64,000 bases of DNA from Strigamia acuminata (lineage: Eukaryota; Arthropoda; Chilopoda; Geophilomorpha; Linotaeniidae). The position numbers and the translations under genes were made by a program. The number at the start of each line of letters is the position of its first letter. Position 1 is the first letter of the stretch. Positions 32,748 through 43,997 of the stretch are shown piece after piece. Below the pieces are notes generated by a model. It ran no database searches. It had not been told where the DNA came from and worked only from the letters and a program-made list of their open reading frames with translations. Location of the stretch: positions 1 to 64,000 of the forward strand of contig CASHSZ010000016.1 in NCBI GenBank assembly GCA_949358305.1, in the 5' to 3' direction.

Positions 32748-35700
32748 GGTTAAACACTATTTCAGAACATTCAGAGACATTGGTCTTGTGGTGTTTGTGC
32801 TAAGTCAACTGTGATGAGATCAAAAGTCTATTCTCCCAAATCATTGCTTGGATGTTGCTAAAACTTACATTGAAGCCGTCTACTAAGGTTTAAACACTAT
32901 TTCAGAACATTTAGAGACATTGGTCTTGTGGTGTTTGTGCTAAGTCAACTGTGATGAGATCAAAAGTCTATTCTCCCAAATCATTGCTTGGATGTTGCTA
33001 AAACTTACATTAAAGCTTTTTACTAAGGTTTAAACACTATTTCAAAACATTCAGAGACATTGGTCTTGTGATGTTTGTGCTAAGTCAACTGTGATGAGAT
33101 CAAAAGTCTATTCTCCTAAATCATTGCTTGGATGTTGCTAAAACTTACATTGAAGCCTTCTACTAAGGTTTAAACACTATTTCAGAACATTCAGAGACAT
33201 TGGTTTGTGGTGTTTGTGCTAAGTCAACTGTGATGTCAAATGAGATCAAAAGTTTATTCTTTCAAATTATTGCTTGGATGTTGCTAACACTTACATTGAA
33301 GCCTTCTACTAAGGTTTAAATACTATTTCTAAACATTCAGAGACATTGGTCTTGTGGTGTTTGTGCTAAGTCAACTGTGATGAGATCAAAAGTCTATTCT
33401 CCCAAATCATTGCTTGGATGTTGCTAAAACTTACATTGAAGCCTTCTACTAAGGTTTAAACACTATTTCAGAACATTCAGAGACATTGGTTTGTGGTGTT
33501 TGTGCTAAGTCAACTGTGATGTCAAATGAGATCAAAAGTTTATTCTTTCAAATTATTGCTTGGATGTTGCTAAAACTAACATTGAAGCCTTCTACTAAGG
33601 TTTAAACACTATTTCAGAACATTCAGAGACATTGGTCTTGTGGTGTTTGTGCTAAGTCAACTGTGATGAGATCAAAAGTCTATTTTCCCAAATCATTTCT
33701 TGGATGTTGCTAAAACTTACATTAAAGCTTTCTACTAAGGTTTAAACACTATTTCAGAACATTCAGAGACATTGGTCTTGTGATGTTTGTGCTAAGTCAA
33801 CTGTGATGAGATCAAAAGTCTATTCTCCCAAATCATTGCTTGGATGTTGCTAAAACTTACATTAAAGCTTTCTACTAAGGTTTAAACACTATTTCAAAAC
33901 ATTCAGAGACATTGGTCTTGTGATGTTTGTGCTAAGTCAACTGTGATGAGATCAAAAGTCTATTCTCCCAAATCATTGCTTGGATGTTGCTAAAACTTAC
34001 ATTAAAGCTTTCTACTAAGGTTTAAACACTATTTCAAAACATTCAGAGACATTGGTCTTGTGATGTTTGTGCTAAGTCAACTGTGATGAGATCAAAAGTC
34101 TATTCTCCCAAATCATTGCTTAGATGTTGCTAAAACTTACATTGAAGCCGTCTACTAAGGTTTAAACACTATTTCAGAACATTTAGAGACATTGGTCTTG
34201 TGATGTTTGTGCTAAGTCAACTGTGATGTCAAATGAGATCAAAAGTTTATTCTTTCAAATCATTGCTTGGATGTTGCTAAACTTACATTAAAGCCTTCTA
34301 CTAAGGTTTAAACACTATTTCAGAACATTCAGAGACATTGGTCTTGTGATGTTTGTGCTAAGTCAACTGTGATGAGATCAAAAGTCTATTCTCCAAAATT
34401 ATTGCTTAAATGTTGCTAAAACTTACATTGAAGCCTTCTACTAAGGTTTAAACACTATTTCAGAACATTCAGACACATTGGTCTTGTGGTGTTTGTGCTA
34501 AGTCAACTGTGATGTCAAATGGGATCAAAAGTTTATTCTTCCAAATCATTGCTTGGATGTTGCTAAAACTTACATTGAAGCCTTCTACTAAGGTTTAAAC
34601 ACTATTTCAGAACATTCAGAGACATTGGTCTTGTGGTGTTTGTGCTAAGTCAACTGTGATGAGATCAAAAGTCTATTCTCCCAAATCATTGCTTGGATGT
34701 TGCTAAAACTTACATTGAAGCCGTCTACTAAGGTTTAAACACTATTTCAGAACATTTAGAGACATTGGTCTTGTGGTGTTTGTGCTAAGTCAACTCTTGT
34801 GGTGTTTGTGCTAAGTCAACTGTGATGAGATCAAAAGTCTATTCTCCCAAATCATTGCTTGGATGTTGCTAAAACTTACATTAAAGCTTTTTACTAAGGT
34901 TTAAACACTATTTCAAAACATTCAGAGACATTGGTCTTGTGATGTTTGTGCTAAGTCAACTGTGATGAGATCAAAAGTCTATTCTCCTAAATCATTGCTT
35001 GGATGTTGCTAAAACTTACATTGAAGCCTTCTACTAAGGTTTAAACACTATTTCAGAACATTCAGAGACATTGGTTTGTGGTGTTTGTGCTAAGTCAACT
35101 GTGATGTCAAATGAGATCAAAAGTTTATTCTTTCAAATTATTGCTTGGATGTTGCTAAAACTTACATTGAAGCCTTCTACTAAGGTTTAAACACTATTTC
35201 TGAACATTCAGAGACATTGGTCTTGTGGTGTTTGTGCTAAGTCAACTGTGATGTCAAATGAGATCAAAAGTTTATTCTTTCAAATTATTGCTTGGATGTT
35301 GCTAAAACTTACATTGAAGCCTTCTACTAAGGTTTAAACACTATTTCAGAACATTCAGAGACATTGGTCTTGTGATGTTTGTGCTAAGTCAACTGTGATG
35401 AGATCAAAAGTCTATTCTCCCAAATCATTGCTTGGATGTTGCTAAAACTTACATTGAAGCCTTCTACTAAGGTTTAAACACTATTTCAGAACATTCAGAG
35501 ACATTGGTTTGTGGTGTTTGTGCTAAGTCAACTGTGATGTCAAATGAGATCAAAAGTTTATTCTTTCAAATCATTGCTTGGATGTTGCTAAAACTTACAT
35601 TAAAGCTTTCTACTAAGGTTTAAACACTATTTCAGATTATTTAGAGACATTGGTCTTGTGATGTTTGTGCTAAGTCAACTGTGATGAGATCAAAAGTCTA

Positions 35701-38700
35701 TTCTCCCAAATCATTGCTTGGATGTTGCTAAAACTTACATTAAAGCTTTCTACTAAGGTTTAAACACTATTTCAAAACATTCAGAGACATTGGTCTTGTG
35801 ATGTTTGTGCTAAGTCAACTGTGACGTCAAATGAGATCAAAAGTTTATTCTTTCAAATTATTGCTTGGATGTTGCTAAAACTTACATTGAAGCTTTCTAC
35901 TAAGGTTTAAACACTATTTCAGAACATTCAGAAACATTGGTCTTGTGATGTTTGTGCTAAGTCAACTGTGATGTCAAATGGGATCAAAAGTTTATTCTTC
36001 CAAATCATTGCTTGGATGTTGCTAAAACTTACATTGAAGCCTTCTACTAAGGTTTAAACACTATTTCAGAACATTCAGAGACATTGGTCTTGTGATGTTT
36101 GTGCTAAGTCAACTGTGATGTCAAATGAGATCAAAAGTTTATTCTTTCAAATCATTGCTTGGATGTTGCTAAAACTTACATTAAAGCTTTCTACTAAAGT
36201 TTAAACACTATTTCAGAACATTCAGAGACATTGGTCTTGTGGTGTTTGTGCTAAGTCAACTGTGATGAGATCAAAAGTCTATTCTCCCAAATCATTGCTT
36301 AGATGTTGCTAAAACTTACATTGAAGCCGTCTACTAAGGTTTAAACACTATTTCAAAACATTCAGAGACATTGGTCTTGTGATGTTTGTGCTAAGTCAAC
36401 TGTGATGAGATCAAAAGTCTATTCTCCCAAATCATTGCTTGGATGTTGCTAAAACTTACATTGAAGCCTTCTACTAAGGTTTAAACACTATTTCAGAACA
36501 TTCAGAGACATTGGTTTGTGGTGTTTGTGCTAAGTCAACTGTGATGTCAAATGAGATCAAAAGTTTATTCTTTCAAATTATTGCTTGGATGTTGCTAACA
36601 CTTACATTGAAGCCTTCTACTAAGGTTTAAATACTATTTCTAAACATTCAGAGACATTGGTCTTGTGGTGTTTGTGCTAAGTCAACTGTGATGAGATCAA
36701 AAGTCTATTCTCCCAAATCATTGCTTGGATGTTGCTAAAACTTACATTGAAGCCTTCTACTAAGGTTTAAACACTATTTCAGAACATTTAGAGACATTGG
36801 TCTTGTGATGTTTGTGCTAAGTCAACTGTGATGTCAAATGAGATCAAAAGTTTATTCTTTCAAATCATTGCTTGGATGTTGCTAAAACTTACATTAAAGC
36901 CTTCTACTAAGGTTTAAACACTATTTCAGAACATTCAGAGACATTGGTCTTGTGATGTTTGTGCTAAGTCAACTGTGATGAGATCAAAAGTCTATTCTCC
37001 AAAATTATTGCTTAAATGTTGCTAAAACTTACATTGAAGCCTTCTACTAAGGTTTAAACACTATTTCAGAACATTCAGACACATTGGTCTTGTGGTGTTT
37101 GTGCTAAGTCAACTGTGATGTCAAATGGGATCAAAAGTTTATTCTTCCAAATCATTGCTTGGATGTTGCTAAAACTTACATTGAAGCCTTCTACTAAGGT
37201 TTAAACACTATTTCAGAACATTCAGAGACATTGGTCTTGTGGTGTTTGTGCTAAGTCAACTGTGATGAGATCAAAAGTCTATTCTCCCAAATCATTGCTT
37301 GGATGTTGCTAAAACTTACATTGAAGCCGTCTACTAAGGTTTAAACACTATTTCAGAACATTTAGAGACATTGGTCTTGTGGTGTTTGTGCTAAGTCAAC
37401 TGTGATGAGATCAAAAGTCTATTCTCCCAAATCATTGCTTGGATGTTGCTAAAACTTACATTAAAGCTTTTTACTAAGGTTTAAACACTATTTCAAAACA
37501 TTCAGAGACATTGGTCTTGTGATGTTTGTGCTAAGTCAACTGTGATGAGATCAAAAGTCTATTCTCCTAAATCATTGCTTGGATGTTGCTAAAACTTACA
37601 TTGAAGCCTTCTACTAAGGTTTAAACACTATTTCAGAACATTTAGAGACATTGGTCTTGTGATGTTTGTGCTAAGTCAACTGTGATGTCAAATGAGATCA
37701 AAAGTTTATTCTTTCAAATTATTGCTTGGATGTTGCTAACACTTACATTGAAGCCTTCTACTAAGGTTTAAATACTATTTCTAAACATTCAGAGACATTG
37801 GTCTTGTGGTGTTTGTGCTAAGTCAACTGTGATGAGATCAAAAGTCTATTCTCCCAAATCATTGCTTGGATGTTGCTAAAACTTACATTGAAGCCTTCTA
37901 CTAAGGTTTAAACACTATTTCAGAACATTTAGAGACATTGGTCTTGTGATGTTTGTGCTAAGTCAACTGTGATGTCAAATGAGATCAAAAGTTTATTCTT
38001 TCAAATCATTGCTTGGATGTTGCTAAAACTTACATTAAAGCCTTCTACTAAGGTTTAAACACTATTTCAGAACATTCAGAGACATTGGTCTTGTGATGTT
38101 TGTGCTAAGTCAACTGTGATGAGATCAAAAGTCTATTCTCCAAAATTATTGCTTAAATGTTGCTAAAACTTACATTGAAGCCTTCTACTAAGGTTTAAAC
38201 ACTATTTCAGAACATTCAGACACATTGGTCTTGTGGTGTTTGTGCTAAGTCAACTGTGATGTCAAATGGGATCAAAAGTTTATTCTTCCAAATCATTGCT
38301 TGGATGTTGCTAAAACTTACATTGAAGCCTTCTACTAAGGTTTAAACACTATTTCAGAACATTCAGAGACATTGGTCTTGTGGTGTTTGTGCTAAGTCAA
38401 CTGTGATGAGATCAAAAGTCTATTCTCCCAAATCATTGCTTGGATGTTGCTAAAACTTACATTGAAGCCGTCTACTAAGGTTTAAACACTATTTCAGAAC
38501 ATTTAGAGACATTGGTCTTGTGGTGTTTGTGCTAAGTCAACTGTGATGAGATCAAAAGTCTATTCTCCCAAATCATTGCTTGGATGTTGCTAAAACTTAC
38601 ATTAAAGCTTTTTACTAAGGTTTAAACACTATTTCAAAACATTCAGAGACATTGGTCTTGTGATGTTTGTGCTAAGTCAACTGTGATGAGATCAAAAGTC

Positions 38701-41700
38701 TATTCTCCTAAATCATTGCTTGGATGTTGCTAAAACTTACATTGAAGCCTTCTACTAAGGTTTAAACACTATTTCAGAACATTCAGAGACATTGGTTTGT
38801 GGTGTTTGTGCTAAGTCAACTGTGATGTCAAATGAGATCAAAAGTTTATTCTTTCAAATTATTGCTTGGATGTTGCTAACACTTACATTGAAGCCTTCTA
38901 CTAAGGTTTAAATACTATTTCTAAACATTCAGAGACATTGGTCTTGTGGTGTTTGTGCTAAGTCAACTGTGATGAGATCAAAAGTCTATTCTCCCAAATC
39001 ATTGCTTGGATGTTGCTAAAACTTACATTGAAGCCTTCTACTAAGGTTTAAACACTATTTCAGAACATTCAGAGACATTGGTTTGTGGTGTTTGTGCTAA
39101 GTCAACTGTGATGTCAAATGAGATCAAAAGTTTATTCTTTCAAATTATTGCTTGGATGTTGCTAAAACTAACATTGAAGCCTTCTACTAAGGTTTAAACA
39201 CTATTTCAGAACATTCAGAGACATTGGTCTTGTGGTGTTTGTGCTAAGTCAACTGTGATGAGATCAAAAGTCTATTTTCCCAAATCATTTCTTGGATGTT
39301 GCTAAAACTTACATTAAAGCTTTCTACTAAGGTTTAAACACTATTTCAGAACATTCAGAGACATTGGTCTTGTGATGTTTGTGCTAAGTCAACTGTGATG
39401 AGATCAAAAGTCTATTCTCCCAAATCATTGCTTGGATGTTGCTAAAACTTACATTAAAGCTTTCTACTAAGGTTTAAACACTATTTCAAAACATTCAGAG
39501 ACATTGGTCTTGTGATGTTTGTGCTAAGTCAACTGTGATGAGATCAAAAGTCTATTCTCCCAAATCATTGCTTGGATGTTGCTAAAACTTACATTAAAGC
39601 TTTCTACTAAGGTTTAAACACTATTTCAAAACATTCAGAGACATTGGTCTTGTGATGTTTGTGCTAAGTCAACTGTGATGAGATCAAAAGTCTATTCTCC
39701 CAAATCATTGCTTAGATGTTGCTAAAACTTACATTGAAGCCGTCTACTAAGGTTTAAACACTATTTCAGAACATTTAGAGACATTGGTCTTGTGATGTTT
39801 GTGCTAAGTCAACTGTGATGTCAAATGAGATCAAAAGTTTATTCTTTCAAATCATTGCTTGGATGTTGCTAAACTTACATTAAAGCCTTCTACTAAGGTT
39901 TAAACACTATTTCAGAACATTCAGAGACATTGGTCTTGTGATGTTTGTGCTAAGTCAACTGTGATGAGATCAAAAGTCTATTCTCCAAAATTATTGCTTA
40001 AATGTTGCTAAAACTTACATTGAAGCCTTCTACTAAGGTTTAAACACTATTTCAGAACATTCAGACACATTGGTCTTGTGGTGTTTGTGCTAAGTCAACT
40101 GTGATGTCAAATGGGATCAAAAGTTTATTCTTCCAAATCATTGCTTGGATGTTGCTAAAACTTACATTGAAGCCTTCTACTAAGGTTTAAACACTATTTC
40201 AGAACATTCAGAGACATTGGTCTTGTGGTGTTTGTGCTAAGTCAACTGTGATGAGATCAAAAGTCTATTCTCCCAAATCATTGCTTGGATGTTGCTAAAA
40301 CTTACATTGAAGCCGTCTACTAAGGTTTAAACACTATTTCAGAACATTTAGAGACATTGGTCTTGTGGTGTTTGTGCTAAGTCAACTGTGATGAGATCAA
40401 AAGTCTATTCTCCCAAATCATTGCTTGGATGTTGCTAAAACTTACATTAAAGCTTTTTACTAAGGTTTAAACACTATTTCAAAACATTCAGAGACATTGG
40501 TCTTGTGATGTTTGTGCTAAGTCAACTGTGATGAGATCAAAAGTCTATTCTCCTAAATCATTGCTTGGATGTTGCTAAAACTTACATTGAAGCCTTCTAC
40601 TAAGGTTTAAACACTATTTCAGAACATTCAGAGACATTGGTTTGTGGTGTTTGTGCTAAGTCAACTGTGATGTCAAATGAGATCAAAAGTTTATTCTTTC
40701 AAATTATTGCTTGGATGTTGCTAAAACTTACATTGAAGCCTTCTACTAAGGTTTAAACACTATTTCTGAACATTCAGAGACATTGGTCTTGTGGTGTTTG
40801 TGCTAAGTCAACTGTGATGTCAAATGAGATCAAAAGTTTATTCTTTCAAATTATTGCTTGGATGTTGCTAAAACTTACATTGAAGCCTTCTACTAAGGTT
40901 TAAACACTATTTCAGAACATTCAGAGACATTGGTCTTGTGATGTTTGTGCTAAGTCAACTGTGATGAGATCAAAAGTCTATTCTCCCAAATCATTGCTTG
41001 GATGTTGCTAAAACTTACATTGAAGCCTTCTACTAAGGTTTAAACACTATTTCAGAACATTCAGAGACATTGGTTTGTGGTGTTTGTGCTAAGTCAACTG
41101 TGATGTCAAATGAGATCAAAAATTTATTCTTTCAAATTATTGCTTGGATGTTGCTAACACTTACATTGAAGCCTTCTACTAAGGTTTAAACACTATTTCA
41201 GAACATTCAGAGACATTGGTCTTGTGATGTTTGTGCTAAGTCAACTGTGATGTCAAATGAGATCAAAAGTTTATTCTTTCAAATCATTGCTTGGATGTTG
41301 CTAAAACTTACATTAAAGCCTTCTACTAAGGTTTAAACACTATTTCAGAACATTCAGAGACATTGGTCTTGTGATGTTTGTGCTAAGTCAACTGTGATGA
41401 GATCAAAAGTCTATTCTCCAAAATCATTGCTTGGATGTTGCTAAAACTTACATTAAAGCCTTCTACTAAGGTTTAAACACTATTTCAGAACATTCAGAGA
41501 CATTGGTTTGTGGTGTTTGTGCTAAGTCAACTGTGATGTCAAATGAGATCAAAAGTTTATTCTTTCAAATTATTGCTTGGATGTTGCTAAAACTTACATT
41601 GAAGCCTTCTACTAAGGTTTAAACACTATTTCTGAACATTCAGAGACATTGGTCTTGTGGTGTTTGTGCTAAGTCAACTGTGATGTCAAATGAGATCAAA

Positions 41701-42944
41701 AGTTTATTCTTTCAAATTATTGCTTGGATGTTGCTAAAACTTACATTGAAGCCTTCTACTAAGGTTTAAACACTATTTCAGAACATTCAGAGACATTGGT
41801 TTGTGGTGTTTGTGCTAAGTCAACTGTGATGTCAAATGAGATCAAAAGTTTATTCTTTCAAATTATTGCTTGGATGTTGCTAAAACTTACATTGAAGCCT
41901 TCTACTAAGGTTTAAACACTATTTCTGAACATTCAGAGACATTGGTCTTGTGGTGTTTGTGCTAAGTCAACTGTGATGTCAAATGAGATCAAAAGTTTAT
42001 TCTTTCAAATTATTGCTTGGATGTTGCTAAAACTAACATTGAAGCCTTCTACTAAGGTTTAAACACTATTTCAGAACATTCAGAGACATTGATCTTGTGG
42101 TGTTTGTGCTAAGTCAACTGTGATGAGATCAAAAGTCTATTCTCCCAAATCATTTCTTGGATGTTGCTAAAACTTACATTAAAGCTTTCTACTAAAGTTT
42201 AAACACTATTTCAGAACATTCAGAGACATTGGTCTTGTGATGTTTGTGCTAAGTCAACTGTGATGAGATCAAAAGTCTATTCTCCCAAATCATTGCTTGG
42301 ATGTTGCTAAAACTTACATTAAAGCTTTCTACTAAGGTTTAAACACTATTTCAAAACATTCAGAGACATTGGTCTTGTGATGTTTGTGCTAAGTCAACTG
42401 TGATGAGATCAAAAGTCTATTCTCCCAAATCATTGCTTGGATGTTGCTAAAACTTACATTGAAGCCTTCTACTAAGGTTTAAACACTATTTCAGAACATT
42501 CAGAGACATTGGTTTGTGGTGTTTGTGCTAAGTCAACTGTGACGTCAAATGAGATCAAAAATTTATTCTTTCAAATTATTGCTTGGATGTTGCTAACACT
42601 TACATTGAAGCCTTCTACTAAGGTTTAAACACTATTTCAGAACATTCAGACACATTGGTCTTGTGGTGTTTGTGCTAAGTCAACTGTGATGTCAAATGGG
42701 ATCAAAAGTTTATTCTTCCAAATCATTGCTTGGATGTTGCTAAAACTTACATTGAAGCCTTCTACTAAGGTTTAAACACTATTTCAGAACATTCAGAGAC
42801 ATTGGTCTTGTGGTGTTTGTGCTAAGTCAACTGTGATGAGATCAAAAGTCTATTCTCTCAAATCATTGCTTGGATGTTGCTAAAACTTACATTGAAGCCG
42901 TCTACTAAGGTTTAAACACTATTTCAGAACATTTAGAGACATTG
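32748..42944. repeat. Satellite array, left part (140/146-bp monomers)
   Basis: Roughly 70 head-to-tail monomers. The short form is 140 bp; the long form has an extra TCAAATG (and often lacks one C in GGTCTTG), giving 146-147 bp. Monomers carry TTTAAACACTATTTC, GCTAAGTCAACTGTGATG and GCTTGGATGTTGCTAA. Groups of monomers are repeated as larger units: about 32,880-35,580 recurs at about 38,470-41,180 (offset 5,592 bp), and a 1,141-bp offset is seen between 37,117 and 38,258. Monomers match closely, which points to recent homogenisation. Likely heterochromatin, perhaps pericentromeric. Confidence 0.97.
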
Positions 42945-42948
42945 GTCT
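42945..42948. other. Target-site duplication GTCT (left)
   Basis: The same four bases follow the element at 49112-49115; joining the flanks restores the satellite string TTGGTCTTGTGG. Confidence 0.9.
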
Positions 42949-43904
42949 TGTTGCAACTCGCCACTGCCGTGATGCGACGAGTTGTAACGCGATGGGGAAT
43001 TCTTGGCAAATTTCCCATAGGCCTATACTGAGAGGAGAAATGAGTTGACTTGAGTTTCTGCACTGGATCTTGTGGGGAGCTGCTCCAGGGAGTTTGGGGT
43101 TAAATCTCCCTACTCACACATGTTGGATGTTGAATAAAATAAACCTTTGTGTAGAAAAATCCAGATAATGCTTTTAATCATTTCAAAACATTAACATGGA
43201 GGCAAATTCAACTTAACTACATCTAATTCTTCATAACAAGAGTGTAACAACTTCATAACAACAACAATTCTATAGCAACAACAAATTCATGAGGCACCTA
43301 GTGACTAAATTCATAAATAACATAAGTTAAAGCTTGCATTGTGCCTCATAATAGAGATAAAATCAACTAAAATTAACAGAAATCATTGGAAAGAATTATA
43401 ACAAATAGAATAGGAATAAACTTAACTAAATATGCAAATAACGCATCTAAAGCAAGTCAAATACACTGTAAAAATGCATTAATTGCAATCCATTACAAAA
43501 TTAACAATTCCTTCTTTTCCAATGCACCTTTAAAGCAACTCAGATGCTTCAAACCCGTCATTCCGCCTTCACAACTGAACTGGGAACAGGACAAGACTTA
43601 GAAATAGGTAAACATAGCATGAAAACATTGGAAAACAAGACTAAAAATTCCTAAACCTTGACCTTGTCATTCTAAGAGATAAAATACCTAACAAACATTG
43701 TCTTTACTGAAAATTGGCACACAAAAAAGACATGTAAAATTCCTATTACAACAGAAAAAGATTAGATATTTGCTAAATAAATAATACAATTATAAGACCG
43801 AAATTAGTAACTCTTCTTTACATTTTCGAACACATAAAATCAAACTACTATCAAATTGACGAGCAGTTGTGGTCTCTCTTTCCTCCTTTCTGTTGCTCGA
43901 AACA
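42949..43904 (-). repeat. 3' LTR of the TK element
   Basis: 956 bp, starts TGTTTCGAGCAAC and ends GTTGCAACA on the minus strand. An ATTAAA polyadenylation variant lies about 240 bp before the LTR end. A CAACTCG/CGAGTTG hairpin sits at the outer end. Confidence 0.95.
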
Positions 43905-43997
43905 GAGATTGCCGCCGAAAAGAAAAGAAGGTGAAGAAGAACCTCTTAGCAATCTGAAAACTTCTCATCCACCTAGGATCAGCTCCCTAATGACTCC
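43905..43997 (-). other. Tail between stop codon and 3' LTR; no usual polypurine tract
   Basis: Read on the coding strand, the bases just before the LTR are pyrimidine-rich, then CGGCGGCAATCTC, where a polypurine primer would be expected. The unrelated element at 56.8-62.7 kb has the same arrangement (pyrimidine run, then GGCCGGCAACGC). Confidence 0.6.

Noticed and set aside
43386-43601. 71-codon frame repeated at 48593-48808 and 63012-63227
   Set aside because: It lies inside the LTR, on the strand opposite to element transcription; repetition is due to the LTR itself.
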